Positions 31,800-39,820 of a DNA stretch of 64,000 nucleotides are shown here, piece after piece. The DNA is from Solwaraspora sp. WMMD791 (lineage in GTDB: Bacteria; Actinomycetota; Actinomycetes; Mycobacteriales; Micromonosporaceae): positions 5,929,001 to 5,993,000 of the forward strand of contig NZ_CP120737.1 of the NCBI RefSeq assembly GCF_029581195.1. The letters are read 5' to 3'. The notes beneath the pieces were generated by a model. It was not told where the DNA came from. It made no database searches and saw only the letters and a list, made by a program, of their open reading frames with translations. The translations under genes were made by a program, and so were the position numbers. Each line of letters starts with the position of its first letter. Positions within the stretch are counted from its first letter, which is position 1.

Positions 31800-32132
31800 C
31801 GGCGAGCCAGCGTCGGCGTGAGGATCTGCTCGCCAAGGGCACGAAGGACGCCGAGTCGGGAGCCGGACGGCATGGTCAGCCTGGTGCTGGCCAACCCGCC
31901 GTTCGGGCGTAGCTCGTCGATCCGCATGATCGGCGAGGACGGGCGGGCGAGCCGCGAGGAGCGGGAGATCGAGCGCGCCGACTTCTGGGCGACAACGTCG
32001 AACAAGCAGCTCAACTTCGTGCAGCACATCGCGTCGATGCTGGAGATCGACGGGCGGACCGCGGTGGTCCTGCCCGGCAACGCTCTCCTCGAAGGCGGGG
32101 CGGGGGGAATACTCGCCCGCAGGGCGCTGGTC
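31800..32132 (+). pseudogene. Remnant of type I restriction-modification HsdM methyltransferase
   Basis: About 86 residues of an N6-adenine methyltransferase are readable from 31872: LVLANPPFG (the catalytic NPPF motif IV), then MIGEDGRASREEREIERADFW and NKQLNFVQHIASMLEIDGRTAVVLP. The N-terminal SAM-binding part is missing; a scrap REDLLAKGTKDAESG is in another frame at about 31817. After the sequence GGAGG the frame departs from the family. No HsdR or HsdS is present. It is a decayed fragment of a defence locus. Confidence 0.65.
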
Positions 32133-32548
32133 TGTGGACCCGTGACGGCGATCGGCCCTGCGCCGCTGTCCCCCCTCATCACGTGCGAGCTTCGGCCAAC
32201 TCGAGGCGCGGGCCCAAGGCTGCGTCAGAGTTCCTCACCGGCGCTCGGCTACTCCAGACCTGCCAAGCCTCTACCGCCGCCACGGTGCCGGGCTTGTAGA
32301 TGATGTCGATAGATCTGCAGCTGCGGCTGTGACTGGTCCGGGTTGATCAAGGCCCTCATCAGGCAAAACTCCGATTCTTCTTCGCAGGTGCCGATGGGTG
32401 TCGGGTTCTGGACACACTGCTCTTGAGTGTGTTGCTAGCACTTTTGGGTAATGCTCCTGGTTCTTCTGGACGGATGCGATCATGAATGCGCTTCGTGTAC
32501 GGTGATCCGTGAAAATGTCCGCTGGGAAGGGGATGTAAGCTGAATGCA

Positions 32549-32959
32549 TTGATCATCACCGTAGTAGTGGCCGTTGGTACTGCCGCGCTCCAGGTGGTCA
32601 TGAAAGGAATAAGTAGAACGGACCTTCCTAACAAAAACCATGGATTGACGCGCGATGACGCCCTGTTTTGGTCGGATTGGGTTGTGGCTGCAAGCCTTGC
32701 CTTGGCGGGATCGGTAATAGTTGCCGCAAATCAGGGGAAGAGCGTTCCCGCCGCGCAAGCGCTAGCTAGCTTCATTTCTATCGTTCTTGGCTGTAGCGCA
32801 TTTCCGTTTTTCCTTCGAGTCTTTGCGTATGGACCCGGTGCGCAGATGAAGAGCTGGGGGTGGAGGGGAATCGGGTGGATAATAATTGCGAACTCGGTTG
32901 GGATCATAATCCTGTTGGGAGCTGTGGTTGCGGGAGCTAAAGTTTATGACTGGGACTAG
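32549..32959 (+). CDS. Small multi-pass membrane protein, function unknown
   Basis: A 136-residue protein with three to four transmembrane helices: IITVVVAVGTAALQVVM, WVVAASLALAGSVIVAA, ALASFISIVLGCSAFPFFLRVF and IGWIIIANSVGIIILLGAVVAG. Codon use and GC are well below the chromosome norm, indicating transfer. The start is uncertain: TTG 32549 lies 16 bases after AAGGGG, while an in-frame CTG at 32540 is better spaced. It overlaps the next small gene by 14 bases. Unrecognised family. Confidence 0.55.
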   Translation: MIITVVVAVGTAALQVVMKGISRTDLPNKNHGLTRDDALFWSDWVVAASLALAGSVIVAANQGKSVPAAQALASFISIVLGCSAFPFFLRVFAYGPGAQMKSWGWRGIGWIIIANSVGIIILLGAVVAGAKVYDWD

Positions 32960-33191
32960 CTCGGATGAACCCCATGAGCCGTCGCCCCCAAAGTCGCAGA
33001 CCGTGCCCGCTGCCGTTGGTGCGGCTGGGACGGTTGCCGGTGCTGTTGCGGCCGCAGCGATTGGGCTCGGATTCGCTGTTGTGCCTGTCACTGCGGTAGC
33101 GCTTGGGGCGGCAGTAGCGATTTCTGGAATCGTAGCTCGACATATACGTCGACAGGCTGAGTCGGATGGGTGGCAGGATCGGAACGACTAG
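32946..33191 (+). CDS. Small two-helix membrane protein, function unknown
   Basis: An 81-residue protein: an acidic/Pro N-terminus (SSDEPHEPSPPKSQ), two Ala/Val/Gly-rich hydrophobic segments (residues about 21-68), and a charged C-terminus (RHIRRQAESDGWQDRND). ATG 32946 is preceded by GGGAG. It overlaps the upstream membrane protein gene and is probably translationally coupled to it. Function unknown. Confidence 0.5.
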   Translation: MTGTSSDEPHEPSPPKSQTVPAAVGAAGTVAGAVAAAAIGLGFAVVPVTAVALGAAVAISGIVARHIRRQAESDGWQDRND

Positions 33192-33246
33192 GTTGCGGAA
33201 CGCGTGCTGCCGGTTGCGCGAATTGGACCAGTTTCCGAAGGGTCGG

Positions 33247-33720
33247 TCAGTTACGGTGGGTGCCGGCAGGCCAGATGACGGTAACTGGGATCCCGCGAGC
33301 CTCGGCATAGGCGACGACGTCGGCGGTGCCACCGTAGGCTCGGGCGGGCATGCCGTCCCAAACGGCGAAGAGCTGATCCGACTGATCGACCATCAACTCG
33401 CTTGCGGCCATGTGGGCAGTCGAGTCGGAGACGCGGTAGTCGCAGTGGTGGACAGCTGCGGCCTGACTGATCAACTTGTCGTATGCCGCATGGGCATGTT
33501 TGGGTAGTCCGTTTCGGTACTCCTGGGCGGGGACGACGACTTCAAGCTGACCGCCGTGCCGGAGCACCGCCTCGGCAAAGAGCTGATCGGCTCCGTCGGC
33601 GAGGCAAGTTAGGCCGACGATCTCCTCCTTGACTTCGGACAGCCTCATGTTCAAGATTTCGGTGACTTTGGCTGTGACTTCGTCGTTCAGTCCGCGATGT
33701 CCAGTGATGGCGATCCGCAA
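33247..33720 (-). CDS. SLOG-fold nucleotide-binding protein
   Basis: A 157-residue protein with the SLOG/DprA-like Rossmann pattern: N-terminal strand MRIAITGHRGL, GADQLFAEAVLRHGGQLEVVVP, and a late phosphate-binding GGTADVVAYAEARGIPVTVIWP. SLOG proteins bind nucleotide-derived ligands and many belong to stress or anti-phage systems. The TTG start at 33720 abuts the stop of the upstream regulator and is served by AGGAGG inside that gene's last codons. The two therefore form one transcript and probably one functional unit. Confidence 0.72.
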   Translation of the reverse strand: MRIAITGHRGLNDEVTAKVTEILNMRLSEVKEEIVGLTCLADGADQLFAEAVLRHGGQLEVVVPAQEYRNGLPKHAHAAYDKLISQAAAVHHCDYRVSDSTAHMAASELMVDQSDQLFAVWDGMPARAYGGTADVVAYAEARGIPVTVIWPAGTHRN

Positions 33721-34977
33721 CTAACGATCCTCCTGGTATCTTCCGTAGAGTCGATCGTCAAGATCGAGGGTCAGCTTTCCGGCCCGTCCTCCGATGGCTT
33801 CGCGGAACCGCGAGACTGATTGGAGGATCTTCTCTGACTCATACTTCTTGCCTGCGTCGAAAGCCTCACAGGCAATGTTGCATGCCTCGTCGAGGCGTCC
33901 CGACTTCGCCAGGATCTCTGCTCGAAGGACGTCGGATAAGGCTTTGGCTTTCGGGCTTTGAGCTGGACCGCTGGCTGCTATAGAGAGCGCCCGGCTGGCC
34001 AGGTTGGGCTGATCCAGCTTGCTTGCGACTTGCGCTCGAAACGATGCCAGTTTTTGGTGATCGAAGCGAAAGATCCAAGGCCAGACGGGTTCATCGTTTC
34101 GGGCCTTCGCTAGGCGATCCTCGGCATGGTTCAGGAGGTGAAGCGACTTTTTGTCGCCAGCCTCAGCGAGCGCGAGTGACTCGATCGCGTCCATCCAGAC
34201 CGTAGAGATAGCGGGCGCTGAGCGGGGAAGGGCTAGGCGAGCGGATGCGACAATCTGGACGGCTTCGCGTGCGTCGCCGCAGTTCGCTGCGAACTGGCCC
34301 AGGCTCGCCCGCATGTATGCAAGGAGCAGTGGGTGTCCAGACCGATCTGCCGCATGGACCGCGAGTTGGTAGTGGCGGCGGGCGTTGGCTCGGTCGTCGA
34401 CATCGACGTACAGCCACGCGGTCAGCCCAGCGGTTTCGCTGAGCACCGAGTAAAGCTGGCGGGTGTGTACAGGTGAGCGTTCGTTCCGCGATGCGAGTTG
34501 GCGGATGAGCGCAAGGTGTGCGCTCACAGGCGGAAGGAGGCTACGCGCAGACATGCGCTGCTCTAGTCTGCGGTAGGTGGTCGAGGGGATGGTCAGTAGT
34601 TGCTCGTCGTCGCGTGATTCGAGGGGAACGCCTCCAGCAGCTGTGCCGACTAGGGCAACCCCCGTGGCTGCTGCGGCTGCGGCGACGAATTGGCGGCGGT
34701 TCGTGTCACTCTCCTGTTCATCCAGCAAGCCGGCCAGAGATCGGGGTATCCCCAGGCCGTCGCAAAGTGCCCGCACGGTGCGAAGCCCTGGATCTCGGCT
34801 CCGTCCGGTGAGCAGGCGGGAAACGTGTGGCTGCGATATGCCAACGGCTTGCGCGATCTCCGTCTGCGACACCCGAGTTTCGGTCGTGACGACCTGAAGG
34901 ACGGTAGTCCAGTCGCCGGCCTTCAACGCCTGGCGTACATCCGTTCGCTCCAGGATCTCGGGTGGCAGCTTGATCAT
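33721..34977 (-). CDS. XRE-family regulator with TPR-like C-terminal domain
   Basis: A 418-residue protein. A helix-turn-helix near residues 35-85 (VSQTEIAQAVGISQPHVSRLLTGR) is followed by a hydrophobic Ala-rich linker (FVAAAAAATGVALVGTAAGG) and about 280 residues of helical repeats (LYSVLSETAGLTAWLYVD, DRANARRHYQLAVHAADRSG) of TPR type. Such regulators in Actinobacteria sense peptides or small molecules through the repeats. GC is lower than average. It is directly followed by the SLOG gene. Confidence 0.82.
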   Translation of the reverse strand: MIKLPPEILERTDVRQALKAGDWTTVLQVVTTETRVSQTEIAQAVGISQPHVSRLLTGRSRDPGLRTVRALCDGLGIPRSLAGLLDEQESDTNRRQFVAAAAAATGVALVGTAAGGVPLESRDDEQLLTIPSTTYRRLEQRMSARSLLPPVSAHLALIRQLASRNERSPVHTRQLYSVLSETAGLTAWLYVDVDDRANARRHYQLAVHAADRSGHPLLLAYMRASLGQFAANCGDAREAVQIVASARLALPRSAPAISTVWMDAIESLALAEAGDKKSLHLLNHAEDRLAKARNDEPVWPWIFRFDHQKLASFRAQVASKLDQPNLASRALSIAASGPAQSPKAKALSDVLRAEILAKSGRLDEACNIACEAFDAGKKYESEKILQSVSRFREAIGGRAGKLTLDLDDRLYGRYQEDR

Positions 34978-35268
34978 TTGCTCATGCCTGCGCAGCTCGG
35001 CGCTGGTTCATGCCCTTGCATCTGTCCCTCCTGCGGTGCTGCGCATCCGTCCGCTAGGGAAGCGAACGGACCTCCTCTACTATGCCGCTTCCGTGTCGCA
35101 GGCGTATGCCTGAAGGTATAGATCTTGATTCCTATGCCGCTGTGAGTGGCGCTGACTATCTGTGATCGCCAAGCTGCGTGTCGTCGCGATCCGCGACAGG
35201 GACAACTCAGACGCTCATGAGCACGCCGATTGGCCACGGCCGTACCGGCGTGGTGGGGAGGATCAAGA
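34978..35268. other. Intergenic region between divergent operons
   Basis: The 291-base gap holds the promoters of the XRE-SLOG operon and of the zinc-ribbon operon. Base composition is lower in GC than the surroundings. I see no gene or RNA. Confidence 0.5.
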
Positions 35269-35529
35269 GTGTTGACCTTGGTAGGAGTCGTGTTGGCGGC
35301 GCTGGGCGGGTTGTGCGTCGGCTTCTTCACGTTCCGGTTGAAGCAGCGGTGGTGTCCGGTGTGTGGGGCGACGTTGCGGTGTCCGGAGTGTGTGCCTCGG
35401 CATTCGATGCGGTTCAGCCCGACCGGGCCGGCCGGTGCACCCGGTACGGCGGGTGCTGGTCGGCCTGGTGCTGTGGGTCGGGCTGCGGTGGACGCTGCTC
35501 GGGTGAACCGGGGCCGGTGGTCGCGGTGA
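35269..35529 (+). CDS. Small membrane protein with zinc ribbon
   Basis: An 86-residue protein: one N-terminal transmembrane helix (VLTLVGVVLAALGGLCVGFFTF), then a zinc-ribbon-like CPVCGATLRCPEC and a Pro/Gly/Ala-rich tail. GTG 35269 is preceded by GGGAGG eight bases upstream. It overlaps the next gene by four bases (GTGA). Function unknown. Confidence 0.6.
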   Translation: MLTLVGVVLAALGGLCVGFFTFRLKQRWCPVCGATLRCPECVPRHSMRFSPTGPAGAPGTAGAGRPGAVGRAAVDAARVNRGRWSR

Positions 35530-35891
35530 GGGCGCGGTTGCGGGGCCTGGCCGCCGCTGGCGGTGGGGTGCTGGTCGTCCGTCATGACGGGCAACCTGGG
35601 GTCGGCCGGGTCGGCAGTTCGGCGTACCGGGATGTTGCTGGCGTGGAGCCGGCGGCCGACAGCGGCGGTGGTGGTGGTCATGTGGCGGTGCGGCCGTCGT
35701 GGTCGTGTGCCGGCTGCGGCGAGTTGTGGCCGTGTCTGGTGGCGCGGGTGGAGTTGGCGGGGGTGTTCGGGCCGGTCGCGTTGGCGACGTACGCGGTGGA
35801 GCGGATGACCGAGGCGGCGTTCGACCTTCCCGACGTGACGGCGGCGGAGTTGTTCGACCGGTTCCTGGTGTGGACGTGGCGGCCGTGCTGA
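35526..35891 (+). CDS. CGxxW-type small protein, unknown
   Basis: A 121-residue protein. The C-terminal half WSCAGCGELWPCLVARVEL followed by a helical segment with LFDRFLVWTWRPC matches a family common in Micromonosporaceae and Streptomyces that is often labelled flavin reductase without evidence. The first 50 residues are Gly-rich. It overlaps both the preceding zinc-ribbon gene and the following acetyltransferase gene, so the three form one operon. Confidence 0.55.
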   Translation: MRARLRGLAAAGGGVLVVRHDGQPGVGRVGSSAYRDVAGVEPAADSGGGGGHVAVRPSWSCAGCGELWPCLVARVELAGVFGPVALATYAVERMTEAAFDLPDVTAAELFDRFLVWTWRPC

Positions 35892-36508
35892 CCGTACGGG
35901 CGGCGACGGTCGCCGACGTGGAGCCGTTGGGGGAGTTGTTGGCGCAGTCGTGTGTGGTGGATCCGGTGGTGGCGTGGCTGATCGGCGATCACGCGCTGCG
36001 GTATCTGACGATGCATCAGTTCTTCACCGCCGAGCTGGAGTTCGGGATACGGCACGGGATCGTCGATGTGGTCGGGCACTGCGACGGGGTGGCGGTCTGG
36101 TATCCGCACCCGGCGGACCGGCTGCTGGGTGCGGAGCATCAGCGGCGCAGGTTGCGGTCGTGTGGTGACCGGCATGGCCCGTACGCGCACTACACGTTCA
36201 CGGCCGGCCGGCTGGAGCCGACCGGCCGGCATCATCATCTGGCGTTCCTGGCGGCCGCCCCCTGGCTGAGACGCAAAGGGATCGGGTCGACGCTGCTGGC
36301 CGCGCACCACGCCCGGCTGGACCGGATCGGGATGCCGGCGGTGGTGGAGGCGAGCAGCGTGCGGCAGCGGGCGTTCTACGAACGCCACGGTTACCGCGTC
36401 GTCCGGCTCGCCCACTTGCCGGCCGGCGGCCCGCCGTTGTGGGCGATGCGCCGCTCCAGCGACCCGGTCGACCAACCACCGATGGCCGCCGCACTGCGCG
36501 TCGGCTGA
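35885..36508 (+). CDS. GNAT-family N-acetyltransferase
   Basis: A 207-residue acetyl-CoA-dependent transferase. The N-terminal LTVRAATVADVEPLGELLAQSC is the typical first strand-helix, and AAPWLRRKGIGSTLLAAHHARLD holds the acetyl-CoA pyrophosphate loop (R-x-x-G-x-G/A). FYERHGYRVV is the conserved last helix-strand. GTG 35885 is chosen because homology begins right after it; GTG 35870 and 35876 are alternatives. A related protein lies at 62782-63414. Acceptor substrate unknown. Confidence 0.82.
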   Translation: MLTVRAATVADVEPLGELLAQSCVVDPVVAWLIGDHALRYLTMHQFFTAELEFGIRHGIVDVVGHCDGVAVWYPHPADRLLGAEHQRRRLRSCGDRHGPYAHYTFTAGRLEPTGRHHHLAFLAAAPWLRRKGIGSTLLAAHHARLDRIGMPAVVEASSVRQRAFYERHGYRVVRLAHLPAGGPPLWAMRRSSDPVDQPPMAAALRVG

Positions 36509-36550
36509 GTCGGACGCTGGCCTGCGGCCACGTTGCCGCAGGCCAGCAGG

Positions 36551-36826
36551 TCACGAAGCGAGAGGGTACTCCGCACGGGTGCTGGTGCCGGTGATCTTGA
36601 TGTCCAGCTCGCCCTCCAGTGCTCCGGCCAGGCGATGCAGCAGCGGGAGCGTCGGCGTGACCGCGCCGCCTTCGAGCCGCGAGATCACGGTCTGGGTGGT
36701 GCCAGCCCGAGCGGCGAGCTCGGCCTGGCTCAGGCCGAGCGCGACCCGACGGTCGTAAACGGCCTGCCCGAGGGCGATGCGGGCGGGCACCGGCCTCGAC
36801 GTACTCAGGGCTTGCCCGGTGCTCAT
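36551..36826 (-). CDS. XRE-family HTH protein (HigA-like)
   Basis: A 91-residue protein with a helix-turn-helix: LGLSQAELAARAGTTQTVISRLEGG (residues about 30-54), followed by LPLLHRLAGALEGELDIKI, as in HigA-type antitoxins. No cognate RelE/HigB toxin is visible beside it, and the preceding gene is a VapC toxin with its own antitoxin. A fragment of a close relative is found at about 43238-43320. Confidence 0.78.
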   Translation of the reverse strand: MSTGQALSTSRPVPARIALGQAVYDRRVALGLSQAELAARAGTTQTVISRLEGGAVTPTLPLLHRLAGALEGELDIKITGTSTRAEYPLAS

Positions 36827-36891
36827 CCGGAACAGTCCACCTGGTGTGGTATCTCTTCATGGCCTCATCTGCGTGTGGGGTGTCTCGCCTG

Positions 36892-37308
36892 TCAGTGCGG
36901 ATCGAAGGGGTTGACGGTGCTGACCCCGGTCCGAGAGACGTCGGCGACGTTGCGGGTGACCAGGGTGAGGCGGTGGACTTTCGCGGTCGCCGCGATCAGT
37001 CCGTCGACGACCGGTGGTGGCGCAGGCGGGATATTCATCCGGCCCCACTCGATCGCTATCTCGGTCGTCACGGGCAGCACCCGATCTCGGAAGCTCGCGA
37101 TCAGGCCGGTCAGCCAGCGCTGAAGTGACTCAGCGCGCTGCGGGTCACGCGGGCGAAGCCGCTCGATTCCCTGCCGGATCTCACCTACCACGAGCACGCT
37201 CAGGTAGGCCTCGGCGGCCGAATGTGTCTTGTTCCACGCGATGACGTTCTGGTTCGGGTTTGTCTTACGCAGTTCCGACACCACGTTGGTATCCAGCAGA
37301 AATGCCAA
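36892..37308 (-). CDS. vapC: VapC-type PIN-domain ribonuclease toxin
   Basis: A 138-residue PIN-domain protein. Metal-binding acidic residues are visible in LLDTNVVSE, VGEIRQGIERL, DGLIAATA and VTRNVADV. VapC toxins cleave specific RNAs such as tRNA or rRNA when freed from the antitoxin. TTG start, three bases after the stop of the antitoxin gene, so the pair is co-translated. Confidence 0.88.
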   Translation of the reverse strand: MAFLLDTNVVSELRKTNPNQNVIAWNKTHSAAEAYLSVLVVGEIRQGIERLRPRDPQRAESLQRWLTGLIASFRDRVLPVTTEIAIEWGRMNIPPAPPPVVDGLIAATAKVHRLTLVTRNVADVSRTGVSTVNPFDPH

Positions 37309-37311
37309 CGG

Positions 37312-37563
37312 TCAGCCAGCCAGGTCGATGTCGCGGGGGAGATCCTGCTGGCGTTCGATCTCGAAGTCGTCGTCCATGTCGGGATTGCTGCGAAGATACT
37401 CCATGAAGCTGGTCTGTTCGCCGCGGAGACGGCGGTACTCCGAGATGTCGATGACCACGGCCACCTCCTCGCCGTGCTTCGTCACGATCTGCGGCTCACC
37501 CCGCTCAGCTGCGCGAAGCACCTCGCTGAACCTCTGTTTCGCCTCTTGGACCTGCCAGTGCAT
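37312..37563 (-). CDS. Phd/YefM-family antitoxin
   Basis: An 83-residue protein with the Phd/YefM N-terminal DNA-binding fold (WQVQEAKQRFSEVLRAAERGEPQIVTKHG) and an acidic, flexible C-terminus (NPDMDDDFEIERQQDLP) that would wrap the VapC toxin. It is expected to neutralise VapC and repress its own promoter. The ATG at 37563 is preceded by GGAGGT. The palindrome at 37581-37596 is a probable operator. Confidence 0.87.
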   Translation of the reverse strand: MHWQVQEAKQRFSEVLRAAERGEPQIVTKHGEEVAVVIDISEYRRLRGEQTSFMEYLRSNPDMDDDFEIERQQDLPRDIDLAG

Positions 37564-37580
37564 CCAGCCGTACCTCCGTC

Positions 37581-37596
37581 TAGTCTGACTAGACTA
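37581..37596. promoter_or_regulatory. Operator/-10 palindrome of the Phd-VapC operon
   Basis: TAGTCTGACTAGACTA is a perfect 6-4-6 inverted repeat 18 bases upstream of the antitoxin ATG. On the minus strand it overlaps TATAGT (37593-37598), a good -10 hexamer. Phd-type antitoxins bind such palindromes to autoregulate. Confidence 0.65.
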
Positions 37597-37728
37597 TACC
37601 TGCTGTCGGAGGCTGTACCGCTTGTTCTCCTGCGTCGACGCGGGTAGCCGCTGGCGTGCCGCGCTGGCGGCTCGGTGACGGCTGTGCCACGCTGCGCAGC
37701 CAGTGTGGCGACGGCAGGTGGAGGCGCG

Positions 37729-38271
37729 GTGCGCGAGGTCGAGGTCAAGTACCGAGTCCAGGATCGGGAAGCGTTGCTCGTCGCGCTCACCGCACGCGGC
37801 ATCGAGCCGGGCCCGCCGGTCGTGCAGGACGATCAGGCGTACGCCCCGCAAAGCTGGTCGTACGGCGACAGCAAGCTCGGCGTCCCCTTCGTACGGCTGC
37901 GGACCGTCGACGGTCGGCACATCTTCACCCTGAAGCGTCCCGCCGACAACGCGCTGGCCTGCGACGAGTACGAGACGGCGGTGACCGACCGCGACCAGAT
38001 GCACGCCGCGATCCTGGCGATGGGCTTCCGCGCCACCGTGCGAATCGCGAAAGTACGCCGTACCGCCGAATTGCCCGACGGCGTGCTGTGCGTCGACGAC
38101 GTCGCCGGCCTCGGCACCTTCCTTGAGTTGGAACGCATCGTCTCGGACGGCGTGCCCGGCGTGGCGGTGCAGGCCGAGTTGGCGGCGTTCGTCGCCGCGC
38201 TCGGCGTGGCGGCGTCCCGCACCGACGAGACGTACGACTCGCTGGTCCGCGCGGCCCTCGCCTCAGCCTGA
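37729..38271 (+). CDS. CYTH-domain phosphatase/cyclase (class IV adenylate cyclase-like)
   Basis: A 180-residue CYTH-fold protein. The N-terminal REVEVKYRV is the ExExK signature that binds metal-triphosphate. VRLRTVDGRHIFTLKRPADN, CDEYETAV and LGTFLELERIV supply further strands of the tunnel. Family members act on triphosphates (thiamine triphosphate, polyphosphate) or make cAMP, which cannot be distinguished here. GTG 37729 follows AGGTGGAGG. Confidence 0.82.
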   Translation: MREVEVKYRVQDREALLVALTARGIEPGPPVVQDDQAYAPQSWSYGDSKLGVPFVRLRTVDGRHIFTLKRPADNALACDEYETAVTDRDQMHAAILAMGFRATVRIAKVRRTAELPDGVLCVDDVAGLGTFLELERIVSDGVPGVAVQAELAAFVAALGVAASRTDETYDSLVRAALASA

Positions 38272-38599
38272 TCGCGGTGCTGACGACCAGGTGAGGCAGG
38301 TCGGTCGGTGGCCGGTCGACACGTACTCGACAACGGCCTGCCGGGCGCCGTCGACGCTTGCGTAGCTCATCGTTGTACTTCTACGGCGCGGGCATCGCTG
38401 GTGTTCCTTCCAGGTTTCTGATTTCCATCAGACCCGGTGCGGGACACCGCCCGGCGGACCTCGTCGAGGGCGTCAGGGATCCACCCCCAAGCCGGTCCGC
38501 CGGGTGAGATGTGGTCGGTGCGCACGTGCGCCAGGCGAGCAGGTCCCCGGCGCCCCATCCGATCAGGCGTTCGTGGTCACGGCGCCGACACCGCGGGCT
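38272..38599. other. 328-base region without a supported gene
   Basis: ORFs on both strands here are short, lack ribosome sites and have no recognisable product. A 35-codon minus frame from ATG 38371 has no ribosome site. The region marks the junction between the CYTH gene and a lower-GC biosynthetic cluster. Confidence 0.5.
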
Positions 38600-39820
38600 T
38601 CACCATCGGACCGGAAGGGCGACTGGAAAACGCCAAATGGAGCTCGCGTTCCACTCGATGTCGTCTGGATCGACAGCCAGTCGCAGGCTCGGGAACCGGT
38701 GCAGTAACGCCCCGATCGCCACCTGCAGCTCCATACGAGCCAGCTGAGCTCCAGGACAACGGTGTGGGCCGTACCCGAATGTCATGTGCGGCTTGGGTGT
38801 CCGGTCCACATCGATCTCGTCCGGCTGAGGGAAGACCTCGCCGTCTCGGTTCGCGGTCAGATACGACACGTGCACAGCATCGCCGGCGCGGATGAAGCGG
38901 CCTCCGAGTTCCACGTCTTCCATGGCTATCCGGGCGATGCCGACGCCTTGCCGGAACGGGATGAAACGCAGCAACTCCTCGATCGCCCTCGGAAGCCGCT
39001 CTGGGCGAGCACAGATCTGAGCCAGGACGGCCTCGTGGGTGAGCAAGACATAAACGATGTTGCTGATCTCGTAGGTGAGTGTGTCGTGGCCCGCGACCAT
39101 GAGAACCTGACCGAGCATGGCCAGTTCGCTGTCACTCAGCGGCTCGTCCGTGCTGTCCGCCTGGCACATCGCGCTCAGGAGGTCGTTGCCGCCCTCTCGC
39201 CGGCGGCGTGCCACCAGATCCGTGAAGTACTCTCGCAAATCGGCCTTCGCGTCACTTGCCGCAGTGCCGCCCTCAGGCGCAATGGTCATGATCGAGATCG
39301 TGCGCCGCCGCAGCCAGTCACGGTCTTGCTCGGGTATGCCGAACATTGTACTCATCACCGCGAGGGGAAGATGGTCGGAAAAGTGCCCAACCAGATCCGC
39401 TGGCGCACCCTCGGCAACGAGTTCATCCAGGAGCCTGTCCACGATTTGCTCGGCGTGGGGCCGCAGACGCTCGACTGCCCCGGGGCTCAGACCGCTGGCG
39501 ATGACCCGACGCAAACGTGTGTGGGCAGGCGGGTCCATGAGGTTGATGGCATCCGGGTGCGCGATGGGCTCGGGTGTCATCCTCGGCAGGTCCCGACCGA
39601 CGACGGCCGCACGGCTGAACCGACGATCCTCGGTGACTACTTGCACGTCGCGGTACCTGGTCGCCAACCATGCTTCCTCGGTTCCGTACCGCATGCGAAT
39701 CCGTGCGACTGGATCCTCTTTGAGCAGCTTCGACAGCAGCGGGTCGAACTCGAGCCCGTTGGCGTGGTGGAAGGGACAATCCCGGACTCCAGCGCTACGG
39801 AGCGTTTCGGCCTCACTCAT
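38600..39820 (-). CDS. Cytochrome P450 of the polyketide cluster
   Basis: A 406-residue bacterial P450 mono-oxygenase. I-helix motif VAGHDTLTYE, ExxR in EELLR, and the haem signature FGYGPHRCPG with the axial Cys near residue 355. It starts with an ATG that overlaps the end of the upstream aldo/keto reductase gene by eight bases. Type III PKS products such as tetrahydroxynaphthalene and flaviolin are classically coupled by neighbouring P450s, so oxidative modification or dimerisation of the PKS product is the likely role. No ferredoxin gene is beside it. Confidence 0.92.
   Translation of the reverse strand: MSEAETLRSAGVRDCPFHHANGLEFDPLLSKLLKEDPVARIRMRYGTEEAWLATRYRDVQVVTEDRRFSRAAVVGRDLPRMTPEPIAHPDAINLMDPPAHTRLRRVIASGLSPGAVERLRPHAEQIVDRLLDELVAEGAPADLVGHFSDHLPLAVMSTMFGIPEQDRDWLRRRTISIMTIAPEGGTAASDAKADLREYFTDLVARRRREGGNDLLSAMCQADSTDEPLSDSELAMLGQVLMVAGHDTLTYEISNIVYVLLTHEAVLAQICARPERLPRAIEELLRFIPFRQGVGIARIAMEDVELGGRFIRAGDAVHVSYLTANRDGEVFPQPDEIDVDRTPKPHMTFGYGPHRCPGAQLARMELQVAIGALLHRFPSLRLAVDPDDIEWNASSIWRFPVALPVRW

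Noticed and set aside
32271-32634. Minus-strand ORFs between the HsdM remnant and the small membrane protein
   Set aside because: Short, without ribosome sites, and overlapping one another in several frames in a low-GC stretch. No recognisable protein sequence.
35178-35525. Long in-frame N-terminal extension of the CGxxW protein
   Set aside because: It overlaps the zinc-ribbon membrane protein gene in another frame. GTG 35526 with the GTGA overlap is a better start.
37594-38004. Minus-strand ORF opposite the CYTH gene
   Set aside because: It is the shadow of the CYTH coding frame and has no domain signature.
38266-38371. 35-codon minus-strand ORF between the CYTH and P450 genes, ending in a short Cys/Trp-containing tail
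   Set aside because: No ribosome site precedes the ATG and it overlaps the end of the CYTH gene. A P450-modified peptide is not supported.
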